Source of the DNA: Actinoalloteichus hymeniacidonis
Lineage (GTDB): Bacteria; Actinomycetota; Actinomycetes; Mycobacteriales; Pseudonocardiaceae
Assembly (NCBI RefSeq): GCF_014203365.1
Contig: NZ_JACHIS010000001.1
Span: 4,278,001-4,342,000 of the forward strand
DNA length: 64,000 nucleotides
Direction of reading: 5' to 3'
Within the stretch, counting starts at the first letter, position 1; every line of letters begins with the position of its first letter. The notes under the pieces are model-generated. The model had not been told where the DNA came from and searched no databases. It was given only the letters and a program-made list of their open reading frames with translations. A program made the position numbers and the translations under genes. Below, one piece after another: positions 43,469 to 55,917 of this stretch.

Positions 43469-44812
43469 TCAGCCCGTCGGCCGACCCGGGATGGCCCCCG
43501 CCGTGGGTGTGGGCGCACCCGTCGTCTCGGACACCGCCGTGATGGTCTCGATCGAGGGTGTCGGATTGACCGACCGGCGCACCGGACGCAGACAATCGGC
43601 CAGCGGGCCGATGAGGTCGCCGCGTCCTCCCAGCTGCACCCCGTCCAAGCCGAGCCAATCCGCCATCTCCCGCAGTGACTCGGCCAGCTCGGCCGCGACC
43701 CGCGGCACCTCGACGCCGTCCTCAGCGAACGCGCCCTGTGCCCGCAGGACACCCGCCTGTCGATCGGCCTTCAGGTCGACCCGTGCCACCAGTCGCCCGT
43801 CCAGCAGGAACGGGAAGACGTAGTAGCCGAAGACCCGCTTGGGCTCGGGGACGTAGATCTCGATCCGATAGTGGAAGTCGAAGATCCGCTCGGCTCGCTC
43901 GCGCCGCCACACCAGCGGGTCGAAGGGACAGAGCAGCGCCCGACCGGTCACCGTGCGCGGGGTCCTGGCCTCGGGATGCCGATAGGCGGGTCGCGTCCAG
44001 CCTCGGACGGCCACCTCCTCCAGCGCACCCGACTCGACGGCCTCGGCCACCGCCCGTTGGGAAGCCTTGGGCGGCAGCCGGTAGTAGTCGCGCAGGTCGG
44101 GCTCGGTGGCCACTCCCAGCGCCTCTGCGGAGCGCACGATCAACTCTCTGGCCGCATCCGCCGGCTCGGGCTCCGGCGTGGCGAGGACGGCTGCGGGCAG
44201 CACCCGCTCCGGCAGGTCGTAGCGACGCTCGAAACCGCGCCGAGTGCCGGTGGTCAACGCGCCGATGCCGAACAGGTACTCGCAGGTGTTCTTGGTGTCC
44301 GACCGATTCCACCACCCACCCTTGGCGGCGGTCCCGGTCGCTCCCATCGCGCGCTCCAACTCGCCCGCGCTGATCGGGCCGAGCTCGGCCACCGCAGCCA
44401 GGATCTCGGCGGACAGCCCGGGTGACCGCTGATCCACCACCTCCTGGTGTGCCCCGTAGCGCTCGGCGTAGCGGCGCATGCGCCATCGCAGCAACGGCCA
44501 GTCCTCGGGCGGCAACAGGCTCGCCTCGTGCGCCCATTGCTCCACCAGCAGCCGTGGGCGGGCCGCGCTGTGCGACCAGGCCGCCGCGTCGAGCAGCTCG
44601 CGGGAGTACGGGCCGAGCCTGCTGAACACCGGCATGTAATGGGCGCGCACCGCGACGTTGACCGAGTCGAGCTGGAGCAGCCGAACCCGCTCCAGCACGC
44701 GCTTGAGATGGCGTCGGGTCGGTTCGCCGTTCGGACGTCGATCGGTGAATCCCTGCGCGGCGAGCGCGGTTCGGCGGGCGGCATCGGCGGTGACGGTCTG
44801 CACCACGCGCAT
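43469..44812 (-). CDS. Winged-helix DNA glycosylase-like protein (YcaQ/HTH_42)
   Basis: YcaQ-family proteins are winged-helix DNA glycosylases; E. coli YcaQ and streptomycete AlkZ unhook interstrand crosslinks. The 447-residue protein shows the family start AARRTALAAQGF, LERVRLLQLDSVNVAVRAHYMPVFSRLG in outline, the WAHEASLLPPEDWPLLRWRM block, and the C-terminal ALLCPFDPLVWRRER, RIFDFHYRIEIYVPEPKR and GYYVFPFLLDGRLVARVDLKADR elements. The catalytic QxQ-like position could not be fixed by eye (QLDSV is the nearest). The ATG at 44812 is chosen by homology. It converges with the DUF4097 gene. Confidence 0.88.
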   Translation of the reverse strand: MRVVQTVTADAARRTALAAQGFTDRRPNGEPTRRHLKRVLERVRLLQLDSVNVAVRAHYMPVFSRLGPYSRELLDAAAWSHSAARPRLLVEQWAHEASLLPPEDWPLLRWRMRRYAERYGAHQEVVDQRSPGLSAEILAAVAELGPISAGELERAMGATGTAAKGGWWNRSDTKNTCEYLFGIGALTTGTRRGFERRYDLPERVLPAAVLATPEPEPADAARELIVRSAEALGVATEPDLRDYYRLPPKASQRAVAEAVESGALEEVAVRGWTRPAYRHPEARTPRTVTGRALLCPFDPLVWRRERAERIFDFHYRIEIYVPEPKRVFGYYVFPFLLDGRLVARVDLKADRQAGVLRAQGAFAEDGVEVPRVAAELAESLREMADWLGLDGVQLGGRGDLIGPLADCLRPVRRSVNPTPSIETITAVSETTGAPTPTAGAIPGRPTG

Positions 44813-45009
44813 GATGCCGGCCGACACCGACACCGACAGCACGTGCGCGGTCGGGCTGGGATCGACGTCTGAAGCGCGTCGCCTTCCCTGCGGCAGCAGG
44901 CGTGTCCGGTTCCACCGGGAAGCGCTGCGAGTCGATGGCGGTACTGCGAGTGCAGCCACGCCAACCCCCACACGACCGGTGGCCAACGCTGCTCTGGGAG
45001 GGCGATAGG

Positions 45010-45579
45010 TTGACGCGCATGGCACACGCCGCCGTCCGCCCGGCACTCCCCGATGACGCAGCAGAGATCGCCCGCATCCAGTACGACACCTGGCGGGCCG
45101 CCTACACCCGCATCCTGCCCGCCTCGGTTCTCGACGGTCTCGACGTCGGAGCCGCCGAGGCATCGTGGCGCGAGGCGATCGACGACGAGGCGACGCTGGT
45201 GTCGGTCGCGATGGAAGGATCGTGGACCGTCGGGTTCTGCGTGGTCGGCGAGGCACCCGCCGCCGAGACCGCCGACGCCGCCGGAACGCCTGCGCCCGAT
45301 GCCGCCGAGACCGGCCTCATCGCCACGCTGCTGGTGGAACCGAGGTGGGGACGTCGTGGCCACGGCGGCAGGCTGTTGTTGGCGGCGGGCGAGCAACTGC
45401 GGGCGCGCGGGGCGACGCGGGGCATCACCTGGGTACCGATCGCCGACGCCGCTTCGCTGGCCTTCTTCAAGACGGCGGGTTGGGCACCGGATGGGCTGTC
45501 GCGGACCCTCGACACCGGCGAGCGCACGATCCGGGAGTTGCGGCTCACCGGCGGCTTGGATTTCCACGTCGTCGAATAG
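45010..45579 (+). CDS. GNAT family N-acetyltransferase
   Basis: A 189-residue acetyltransferase of the GNAT fold. The N-terminal VRPALPDDAAEIARIQYDTWRAAY, the central LIATLLVEPRWGRRGHGGRLLLAA with the acetyl-CoA-binding RRGHGG loop, and the FFKTAGWAPDG end are typical. The acceptor is unknown. A TTG at 45010 has GGGAGG eight bases upstream and is preferred; the ATG at 45019 is an alternative with poorer spacing. It is divergent from the winged-helix gene and probably co-transcribed with the membrane protein gene that starts 71 bases later. Confidence 0.82.
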   Translation: MTRMAHAAVRPALPDDAAEIARIQYDTWRAAYTRILPASVLDGLDVGAAEASWREAIDDEATLVSVAMEGSWTVGFCVVGEAPAAETADAAGTPAPDAAETGLIATLLVEPRWGRRGHGGRLLLAAGEQLRARGATRGITWVPIADAASLAFFKTAGWAPDGLSRTLDTGERTIRELRLTGGLDFHVVE

Positions 45580-45650
45580 CCGGCGCCACAGTGGCCCCAC
45601 GAGTTAGAGTCCGTCACGCTCACCTCGCCGAAGCTGGACTACCTCGAACG

Positions 45651-46136
45651 ATGCTCTCGTGGCTCTCCATCATGTCCGCAGCCTTCGGCGTCTCGGTTCT
45701 CTCGGCGGTGCTTCCGCTGATCAGCATCGAGTTGTTCATCGTCGCGCTGATGCTCAACAAACCGGAGACCTCGTGGTGGCAACTCGCCCTGGTGGTCGCC
45801 TCCGGTCAGATCCTCGGCAAGCTGCTCTACTACTTCGTCGGCCGAGGCACGGTGGGCTTACCGAAGTTCCTGCACCGGGAGAAGAAGCCGTCCGGCCGCT
45901 GGGCGAGGCGATTAGACGGTTTCCGATCGGCCTGTCACGACCGGCCGGTCTGGACGACAGGCGTGTTGTTGACCAGCTCGTTCGTCAGTCTGCCGCCGTT
46001 CGTCGCCGTCTCGGTGGTCGCCGGGGTGGCACGAGTCCCGCTCCGTCTGTTCATCGCCACCGGATTGGCGGGACGATTCGTCCGCTTCTCGCTGGTGGCC
46101 TCGGTCCCCGGGGTACTGGGGGCGTGGTGGTTCTGA
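45651..46136 (+). CDS. Small DedA/SNARE-associated membrane protein
   Basis: A 161-residue integral membrane protein with four or so hydrophobic segments. The layout (VLPLISIELFIVALMLN, then GQILGKLLYYFVGRGTVGLPK, a basic cytoplasmic loop, then VSLPPFVAVSVVAGVARVPLRLFI) resembles short YqaA/DedA-like VTT-domain proteins. DedA proteins act in lipid carrier recycling, but a role for this short form is not known. It ends in a tryptophan-rich C-terminus (GAWWF). It follows the GNAT gene and converges with the TPR gene. Confidence 0.75.
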   Translation: MLSWLSIMSAAFGVSVLSAVLPLISIELFIVALMLNKPETSWWQLALVVASGQILGKLLYYFVGRGTVGLPKFLHREKKPSGRWARRLDGFRSACHDRPVWTTGVLLTSSFVSLPPFVAVSVVAGVARVPLRLFIATGLAGRFVRFSLVASVPGVLGAWWF

Positions 46137-46157
46137 CCGGGTCGCCGTTGTAGCGCG

Positions 46158-46189
46158 CCGATCGGATCCGCATAGCGCAGGCCGATCGG
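46158..46189. terminator. Repeated CCGATCGG between convergent genes
   Basis: The palindrome CCGATCGG occurs at 46158-46165 and again at 46182-46189. The two copies can pair as a stem over 16 bases in the 66-base gap between convergent genes. Confidence 0.4.
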
Positions 46190-46202
46190 TTGCCGAGTTG
46201 AA

Positions 46203-48821
<2,619 letters not shown>

Positions 48822-48825
<4 letters not shown>

Positions 48826-51080
48826 GCCGTCGTGGACTCCGCAGGCTGGGCGCCCGAAGCGGCGCCCTCGGCCGGTGCGGCACCGTTCTCGGTGTTCTCC
48901 GAGTCGGCCACCGGCACCAGGCTGATCTTGCCCCGGTTGTCGATGTCGGCGATCTCCACGCGGATCTTGTCGCCAACCTTGACGACGTCCTCCACCTTGG
49001 CGATGCGCTTGCCGCCGCCGAGCTTGGAGATGTGCACCAGACCGTCACGGCCGGGCACCAGCGAGACGAAGGCACCGAAGGCGGCCGTCTTGACCACCGT
49101 GCCGAGGAACCGCTCCCCGACCTTGGGCAGCTGCGGGTTGGCGATGGCGTTGATCTTGTCCACCGCGGCCTCGGCCGAGGGACCGTCGACGGCGCCGACG
49201 TAGATCGTGCCGTCGTCCTCGATCGAGATGTCCGCGCCGGTCTCCTCGGTGATCGAGTTGATCATCTTGCCCTTCGGGCCGATGACCTCGCCGATCTTGT
49301 CCACCGGGATCTTCACGCTGGTGACCCGGGGGGCGAAGGGGCTCATCTCGTCGGGGCGGTCGATGGCCTCGGCGATGACCTCGAGGATGGCGACGCGGGC
49401 GTCGTAGGCCTGCCGCAGCGCCTGCGCGAGCACCTCGGAGGGGATTCCGTCGAGCTTCGTGTCCAGCTGCAACGCCGTCACGAAGTCCTTGGTGCCTGCG
49501 ACCTTGAAGTCCATGTCGCCGTAGGCGTCCTCGGCGCCGAGGATGTCGGTCAGCGCGACGTAGCGCGTCTCGCCGTCGACCTCGTCGGAGACGAGGCCCA
49601 TCGCGATACCCGCGACCGGCGCCTTCAGCGGCACACCGGCGTTGAGCAGCGACAGCGTCGAGGCACAGACCGAGCCCATCGAGGTGGAGCCGTTGGAGCC
49701 CAGCGCCTCGGAGACCTGCCGGATCGCGTAGGGGAACTCCGAACGCGAGGGCAGCACGGGCATCAGGGCACGCTCGGCGAGCGCACCATGGCCGATCTCC
49801 CGCCGCTTGGGCGAGCCGACGCGGCCGGTCTCACCCGTGGAGAAGGGCGGGAAGTTGTAGTGGTGCATGTAGCGCTTGGTGGTCTCCGGCGCGAGCGTGT
49901 CGAGGTTCTGCTCGAGACGCAGCATGTTCAGCGTGGTGATGCCCAGGATCTGAGTCTCGCCCCGCTCGAACAACGCCGAGCCGTGCACCCGGGGGATCAC
50001 CGAGACCTCGGAGGACAGGCTTCGGATGTCGGCCAGTCCTCGGCCGTCCATCCGGATCTTGTCGCGGAGGACCCTGCTGCGGACGAGCTTCTTGGTCAAC
50101 GAGCGGAACGCCGCGCCGACCTCCTTGTCCCGTCCGTGGAAGGCCTCGCCCTCGCCGAGACCGATCTCCTGGAGCGTGCGCGCCTTGACCTCGTCGATGC
50201 GCGACTCGCGCTCCTGCTTGCCCGCGATGGTCAGCGCCTCGGCGAGCTCGGTGGTGGCCACCCGCTCGACGGCCTCGAACATGTCGTCCTCGTAGGCGAG
50301 GAAGCGCGGGAAGGTCACGGTCTCCTTGGCGGCGGCCTCGGCCAGCTGCTGCTGGGCCTCGCACAGCGCACGCAGGAACGGCTTGGCCGCTTCCAGACCC
50401 TCGGCGACGATCTGCTCGGTCGGCGCGGGCTGGTCCTTCTCGATGAGCGAGAGGACGTGCTCCGGCGCCTCGGCCTCGACCATCATGATCGCGACGTCGT
50501 CACCGACGATCCGGCCCGCGACGACCATGTCGAACACAGCGCCCTCGAGCTGCTCGTGGGTGGGGAAGGCCACCCACTGCTTCTCGATCAGCGCGACCCG
50601 GACGCCGCCGACCGGACCCGAGAAGGGCAGGCCGGAGAGCTGGGTGGACGCCGATGCGGCGTTGATCGCCAGCACGTCGTAGAGCTCGCCCGGCTTGAGG
50701 CTCATCACGGTGACGACGACCTGGACCTCGTTGCGCAGACCCTCGACGAACGAGGGACGCAGCGGCCGGTCGATGAGCCTGCAGGTCAGGATGGCGTCGG
50801 TGGAGGGGCGGCCCTCCCGACGGAAGAACGAACCGGGGATGCGACCCGCGGCGTACATCCGCTCCTCGACGTCCACCGTCAGCGGGAAGAAGTCGAAGTG
50901 CTCCTTCGGGTGCTTGGACGCGGTGGTCGCCGAGAGCAGCATGGTCTCGTCATCGAGGTAGGCGGCGACGCTTCCCGCCGCCTGGCGGGCGAACCTGCCG
51001 GTCTCGAAACGGACCGTCCGAGTACCGAAGCGACCGTTGTCGATGGTCGCGGTGGTCTCGGTGAAATCAGTGTCTGTCAC
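48822..51080 (-). CDS. pnp: Polynucleotide phosphorylase
   Basis: PNPase degrades RNA phosphorolytically from the 3' end, and in actinomycetes can also add tails. The 752-residue protein contains two RNase PH domains with the helical linker, a KH domain ([17 protein letters not shown], the GxxG being GPKG) at about 595-650 and an S1 domain ([26 protein letters not shown]) at about 665-730. The tail is Ala/Pro/Glu-rich. The GTG start is preceded by GAGGAGAG. It follows rpsO after a strong hairpin and precedes the M16 protease. Confidence 0.97.
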
Positions 51081-51261
51081 GTAGTTCTCTCCTCATATCG
51101 TGAGCCGAGCGCGCACTGACACGGGAGCAGGTTCGAACGTGGCCGGTCATCGATCGAAGTCCGCGGGACCTCGTGTCCCGAGAACCACTACCGAGGACCG
51201 GCGAACTGTTCCCGAAGGGTGTCGTTCGTGCGGTGACGGCTGTTTCTCTATCTCTATTGCC

Positions 51262-51298
51262 CTCGGCGGGGGCGGCCGAGCAGGCCGCCCCCGCCGAG
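51262..51298 (-). terminator. Perfect 16-bp hairpin between rpsO and pnp
   Basis: CTCGGCGGGGGCGGCC (51262-51277) and its exact reverse complement (51283-51298) enclose a 5-base loop, eight bases after the rpsO stop. It probably ends part of the rpsO transcript, or is the processing site known between rpsO and pnp in other bacteria. A smaller CGGGAC/GTCCCG pair lies near 51165-51185 in the pnp leader. Confidence 0.75.
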
Positions 51299-51305
51299 AT
51301 TCACG

Positions 51306-51575
51306 TCAACGACGCAGGCCGAGCCTGCTGATCAATGAACGGTAACGCGCGATGTCGACCTTCGTAAGGTAGTTGAGCAGTCGACGACGGCGACCGACCA
51401 GCAGCAACAGGCCGCGACGCGAGTGGTGGTCGTGCTTGTGCTGCTTCAGGTGCTCGGTGAGGCCGGTGATGCGCTTGGTCAGCATCGCGACCTGAGCCTC
51501 CGGGGAGCCCGTGTCGGACTCGTGCACGCCGTACTCGGCGAGGACCTGCTTCTTCTCGGCAGTGGACAGTGCCAC
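51306..51575 (-). CDS. rpsO: 30S ribosomal protein S15
   Basis: The 89-residue protein has standard S15 length and helices: [22 protein letters not shown] in outline, the [32 protein letters not shown] core with the conserved DHHSRR, and the [18 protein letters not shown] end. S15 binds the central domain of 16S rRNA early in assembly. AAGGAGAC precedes the start. It is the first gene of the rpsO-pnp-M16-dapB unit. Confidence 0.98.
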   Translation of the reverse strand: MALSTAEKKQVLAEYGVHESDTGSPEAQVAMLTKRITGLTEHLKQHKHDHHSRRGLLLLVGRRRRLLNYLTKVDIARYRSLISRLGLRR

Positions 51576-51987
51576 GATCTGGTGTCTCCTTATATCCGGG
51601 TTCCGTGCGGCTCCGCAGTGGCCTGCTGGATCAGGCAGAGGGGGTACGCAACCCCTGGAGGCGACGACCCCGTGAGCACCGACCGAGTGAACCAGGCCGA
51701 CGGAAGACGGTCACGGCCGCCACGGAACGCAGCCGGACCCGAGGTCCGAGGGTAGCAGGCGGTCCCCGAAACGACCTCACCACCGACCGTCAAGGCCAGC
51801 GAAGACGATTTCGTCTACTGGAAACGCACCGCCATGTCCGAGTAACAGCGGGTGCCTAACGTCGGAGGCCGCATCGCCGTCGCCATCGGTCCGCGATGCC
51901 GCGAGCACCGGCCCGACAAGGATACCGGCAAGATCATCAGGCGACTTCGTCCGAGAAGGCCGACCGGGCCACCGAGGAGTAGACACG
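51576..51987. other. Divergent region between rpsO and nasA
   Basis: Contains the rpsO leader on the minus strand, with small stems such as GGGGT/ACCCC near 51646-51662 that could form an S15-binding structure, and a TGCTACCCT extended -10-like element near 51755. The nasA side has GTAAC (near 51841) and GAAAC (near 51820) half-sites like those of GlnR, but not at the right spacing. No gene is seen. The nasA ribosome site is weak (CGAGGAG). Confidence 0.45.
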
Positions 51988-54093
51988 ATGTCCCAGGCCA
52001 CCGCCGAGGTCGGCACCCACTGTCCCTACTGCGCACTGCAGTGCGCGATGACGGCGACGCCCGCCGGTGCCTCGGTCGCCGTCACGCCGAGGGAGTTCCC
52101 GACGAACCGGGGTGGGCTCTGCCAGAAGGGCTGGACCTCGGCGGTCCCGCTCACCTCGCCGGGCCGGTTGCGCACGCCGCTGGCCAGGCCGAGACGGGAT
52201 GCCCCGTTGCAACCGGTGAGCTGGTCGACGGCGCTGGACCGGATCGCGGCCGAGCTGCGGCGATTGCGTGTCGACCACGGCCCCGACGCGGTCGGGGTGT
52301 TCGGCGGCGGCGGGATCACCAACGAGAAGGCCTATCTACTGGGCAAGTTCGCCAGGGTGGCGTTGGGCACCTCGCAGATCGACTACAACGGCCGCTTCTG
52401 CATGTCCTCGGCGGCCGCTGCGGGCAATCGAGCGTTCGGGCTGGACCGAGGGTTGCCGTTTCCGGTCACCGACCTCGACGAGGCCGACGCGGTGCTGCTG
52501 GTCGGCGCCAACCCCGCCGAGACGATGCCGCCGTTCATGGGTCACCTGCGTCCGGTGGCCGAACGCGGCGGTCTGATCGTCATCGACCCGCGCCGGACTC
52601 CCACGGCCGAGCAGGCCGCACTGCATCTCCAGCCGACTCCGGGCACCGATCTGGCCTTGGCCCTGGGGCTGCTGCACGCGGCGGTGTCAGAGGGGCTGGT
52701 CGACCAGGAATACGTGGCCGCCAGAACCACGGGCCTGGCCGAGGCCTGGCGAGTGGCCGCGGGCTGGTGGCCGGAGCGGGTCGAACGCGTCACCGGGGTG
52801 GCCGCCGCGGATCAACATCGGGCGGCCAGGCTTCTCGGCGGCGCCGAACGGGCCTACGTGCTGACCGCAAGGGGCACCGAGCAGCACGCGAACGGCTCGG
52901 CCATGGTCTCGGCGTGGATCAACCTGGCCTTGGCGCTGGGACTGCCCGGTATGCCCGGCTCGGGGTACGGCTGTCTCACCGGCCAGGGCAACGGTCAAGG
53001 TGGTCGGGAACACGGCCAGAAGGCCGATCAGCTGCCCGGCTACCGCCGGTTGGACGACCCGGTCGCCCGCGCCCAGGTGGCAGAGGTGTGGGGAGTGGAT
53101 CCGGCGGAGTTACCCGGCCCCGGTCGCTCGGCCTACGAGTTGCTCGATGCGCTCGGCCGACCGGACGGCCCCCGAGCGCTGCTGGTCTTCGGGAGCAACC
53201 CCGTGGTGTCGGCGCCGCGCGCCGCCCACGTCCAACAGCGGCTGGCCGCACTCGATCTGCTCGTGGTGGCCGACGTGGTCCTCTCCGACACCGCCTCGGT
53301 GGCCGACGTCGTGTTGCCGGTGACGCAGTGGGCGGAGGAGGACGGCACGATGACCAACCTGGAGGGCCGGGTCCTGCTGCGGCGCAAGGCGCTGGACCCA
53401 CCGCCGGAGGTACGTGGCGACCTGGACATCCTGCACGGTCTCGCGGTCCGGCTCGGACAGCCCGCCCACCGATTCCCGGTGGAGCCCGCCGAGGTGTTCG
53501 AGGAACTGCGCGCCGCCTCGGCAGGCGGGCCCGCCGACTATTCGGGAATCAGTTATGCCCGGCTGCGGGCCGGTGAGGCGTTGTACTGGCCGGTGCCCGC
53601 CCCGGAGCATCCGGGGACGCCTCGGATGTTCCTCGACGCCTTCGCCCACCCGGACGGCCGCGCCCGCTTCGTGCCCGTGGACCATCGGGGCGCCGCCGAG
53701 CCCACCGACGCCGAGTTCCCGCTGGTGTTGACCACCGGCCGCGTCCTGGCGCAATACCAGTCCGGTGCCCAGACCCGGTTGATCCCGGAGCTCAACGCGG
53801 CGGCGGGCGAGGCCCACGTCGAGGTGCATCCGGATACCGCGACACGGGCCGGACTGTCCGACGGGATGCTGGCACGGGTCCGGTCCCGGCGCGGCGAGAT
53901 GCTGGCGCGGGTGCGCTGCATCGCGTCGATGCAGCTGGACGTGGTCTTCCTTCCCTTCCATTTCGCCGAGACCCAACGTGCCAATCTGCTCACCAATCCG
54001 GTGCTCGATCCGGTGAGCCGCATGCCCGATTTCAAGGTCTGCGCGGCTCGTCTCGATGCCGCCTCCGCCCCAAGCGAGGGAGAGTTCGAATGA
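51988..54093 (+). CDS. nasA: Assimilatory nitrate reductase, molybdopterin subunit
   Basis: NasA reduces nitrate to nitrite in the cytosol for nitrogen assimilation. The 701-residue protein has the N-terminal 4Fe-4S site with Cys12, Cys15, Cys19 and Cys45 (HCPYCALQC ... GGLCQKG), the molybdopterin guanine dinucleotide fold, and Cys138 in NGRFCMSSA in the position of the molybdenum ligand. Other elements: GANPAETMPP, GTEQHANG, GYGCLTGQGNGQGGREHGQK in outline and DVVLPVTQWAEEDGTMTNLEGR in outline. It lacks a twin-arginine signal and a C-terminal BFD domain. Its reductase partner is the next gene, overlapping by ATGA. Confidence 0.94.
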   Translation: MSQATAEVGTHCPYCALQCAMTATPAGASVAVTPREFPTNRGGLCQKGWTSAVPLTSPGRLRTPLARPRRDAPLQPVSWSTALDRIAAELRRLRVDHGPDAVGVFGGGGITNEKAYLLGKFARVALGTSQIDYNGRFCMSSAAAAGNRAFGLDRGLPFPVTDLDEADAVLLVGANPAETMPPFMGHLRPVAERGGLIVIDPRRTPTAEQAALHLQPTPGTDLALALGLLHAAVSEGLVDQEYVAARTTGLAEAWRVAAGWWPERVERVTGVAAADQHRAARLLGGAERAYVLTARGTEQHANGSAMVSAWINLALALGLPGMPGSGYGCLTGQGNGQGGREHGQKADQLPGYRRLDDPVARAQVAEVWGVDPAELPGPGRSAYELLDALGRPDGPRALLVFGSNPVVSAPRAAHVQQRLAALDLLVVADVVLSDTASVADVVLPVTQWAEEDGTMTNLEGRVLLRRKALDPPPEVRGDLDILHGLAVRLGQPAHRFPVEPAEVFEELRAASAGGPADYSGISYARLRAGEALYWPVPAPEHPGTPRMFLDAFAHPDGRARFVPVDHRGAAEPTDAEFPLVLTTGRVLAQYQSGAQTRLIPELNAAAGEAHVEVHPDTATRAGLSDGMLARVRSRRGEMLARVRCIASMQLDVVFLPFHFAETQRANLLTNPVLDPVSRMPDFKVCAARLDAASAPSEGEFE

Positions 54094-55547
54094 GTCGTCG
54101 TCAGGTGGTGCTGGTCGGCTACGGGATGGCCGGGGCGCGACTGGCCGAGGAGATCCGCAGGCGTGATCCGGCGGGCGACCGGGTCGCGTTGACCGTCATC
54201 GGCGAGGAACCGCATCCCGCCTACAACCGGGTGCTGCTCTCGAGCGTGGTGGCGGGCTCGTTACCCGCCGACGCGGTGCTGCTGCAGGACGAGGACTGGG
54301 CCCTGCGCAACCTGGTCGACCTGCGGCGCGGTACCCGGGTGACGGCCATCGAACGCAGCGCGGCGCGAATCCGTCTCGATGACGGCGGCAGTGTCCCCTA
54401 CGACGACCTGGTGTTGGCCACCGGCAGCAGCGCCTGGCTGCCCGAGCTGCCGGGACTACGCGGCGCCGACGGTGGTCTCGGCGACGGCGTGGTGCCGTTT
54501 CGCACCCTGGAGGACTGTGCGCGGATCACGGCGGGTGTCCGGGCCGGTGGTCCGATGGCCGTGCTCGGCGGCGGACTGTTGGGTTTGGAGGCCGCCAGAG
54601 GATTGGCGGGCCGAGGCGTCGAGGTGACCGTGGTCCACCCCGACTCCCAGCTCATGCAGCGACAGTTGGACGCCGACGCCAGCCGGGTACTGGTCAGAAC
54701 ACTCGACGGGTTGGGCGTCCGGTTCCGACTCGGAGTGCCTGCGGTGGCGCATCGTCCGGGGGTCGGACTACTGCTGGCCGACGGCACGACGGTGCCCGCC
54801 GAGCTCACGGTGGTCGCCACCGGGGTTCGACCGTCGGTGGGTCTGGCCCGGGAGGCCGGGTTGGCGGTGGATCGGGGCGTCCTGATCGACGATCTGCTGC
54901 GCACCGACGATCCTCGGATCGCGGCCCTGGGTGACTGCGCTCAGCATCCCGGCGGCCTGGCGGGCCAGGTGCAGTCGGCCTGGGAACAGGCGCCGGTGTT
55001 GGCCGATCTGCTGACCGGTGCGGATCCGAGCGCCCGATACACCGGCACGACGACGGTGACCCGGCTCAAGGCCCGCGATGTCGATCTGGCCGCGCTCGGC
55101 GAGGTCCACGTGCCGGTGGACTCCCCCGATTCCGAGGTGCTGTGTCTTCAAGATCCGGTGCGGGGCCGCTACGCGAAGCTGGTGTTGCGCGACGAACGCA
55201 TCGCGGGGGCCATCCTGCTGGGTGCCCCGGACGCCGCCGCGACCATCACGAGGCTCTTCGATCGGCAGGCCAGGGTTCCCGAGGATCGACTCGCGCTGCT
55301 GTTGGGCCGCGCGTTGCCCGCCGAGAACGGCGGCGAGCACGGCATCGACGGCGTGGTGTGTCGGTGCAACTCGGTGCGGCGCGACCAGTTGGTGCAGGCG
55401 TGGGAGTCGGGTGCGCGATCGGTGCCCGACATCGCCGATCAGACCAGGGCCACCACCGGCTGCGGCGGCTGCCGCGAGGACGTGTGCTCGGTGCTGAGTT
55501 GGCTGTCGGACCGCGAGCCTGCCACGACCTCGGCAGGCGTCGGCTGA
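54090..55547 (+). CDS. FAD/NAD(P)H reductase with BFD domain, NasA partner
   Basis: This protein probably passes electrons from NAD(P)H to NasA. It resembles the N-terminal half of NirB. The 485-residue protein has an FAD loop LVGYGMAGARLAEE at the start, HPAYNRVLLS, an NAD(P) loop VLGGGLLGLEAARGL at about 152-166, and a C-terminal BFD-like [2Fe-2S] region: VCRCNSVRRDQL and TGCGGCREDVC at about 423-470. It overlaps nasA. In many actinomycetes this role is played by a NasB/NasC-type protein or a NasA fusion; here it is a separate small subunit. About 370 bases separate it from narK. Confidence 0.87.
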   Translation: MSRRQVVLVGYGMAGARLAEEIRRRDPAGDRVALTVIGEEPHPAYNRVLLSSVVAGSLPADAVLLQDEDWALRNLVDLRRGTRVTAIERSAARIRLDDGGSVPYDDLVLATGSSAWLPELPGLRGADGGLGDGVVPFRTLEDCARITAGVRAGGPMAVLGGGLLGLEAARGLAGRGVEVTVVHPDSQLMQRQLDADASRVLVRTLDGLGVRFRLGVPAVAHRPGVGLLLADGTTVPAELTVVATGVRPSVGLAREAGLAVDRGVLIDDLLRTDDPRIAALGDCAQHPGGLAGQVQSAWEQAPVLADLLTGADPSARYTGTTTVTRLKARDVDLAALGEVHVPVDSPDSEVLCLQDPVRGRYAKLVLRDERIAGAILLGAPDAAATITRLFDRQARVPEDRLALLLGRALPAENGGEHGIDGVVCRCNSVRRDQLVQAWESGARSVPDIADQTRATTGCGGCREDVCSVLSWLSDREPATTSAGVG

Positions 55548-55917
55548 AGCGAGGCGTAGGAGGTCGAGGTCGCCGTGCCGGTTCGGGACCTCCTTCGGGC
55601 CCCCGCTGCGGATGATCCGCCTACTGGCAGGATCCGCCCCTTGATCCGCTTCGGTGCGTCGGGTCCGTCCTGCACCGTTCATAGGCGCTCCCATCGTGAG
55701 CGGCCAGCGGGCCGACGGTGTCCCGCGCAGCGGGCCTGCTGCCCAGGTGCAACGGAATTCGTCCGCCGGTCATCCCGGGTCATCGGGTGGTAACGAGCGC
55801 TTCATAGCGTCTGCGGCGGCCGGGTGATCGGGCGCGGCGTCGCCGGGGTGCTTCGGCGAGGACGGGGACCCGACGCGGGCGGATCACGGATGCGGGCAAC
55901 AGGAGGTCGGCGAGAAG
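55548..55917. other. Gap between nitrate reductase genes and narK
   Basis: No gene is seen. An AGGAGGT/ACCTCCT pair (55558-55564, 55888-free: partner at 55588-55594) sits just after the reductase stop and may be a terminator. CAGCGGGCC occurs twice as a direct repeat near 55710-55735. narK has AGGAGG upstream of its ATG. A GTAAC element lies near 55795 without a clear GlnR partner. Confidence 0.45.

Noticed and set aside
51815-51850. GAAAC and GTAAC near nasA as a GlnR operator
   Set aside because: The half-sites are 21 bases apart start to start and do not fit the 11-base step of GlnR boxes.
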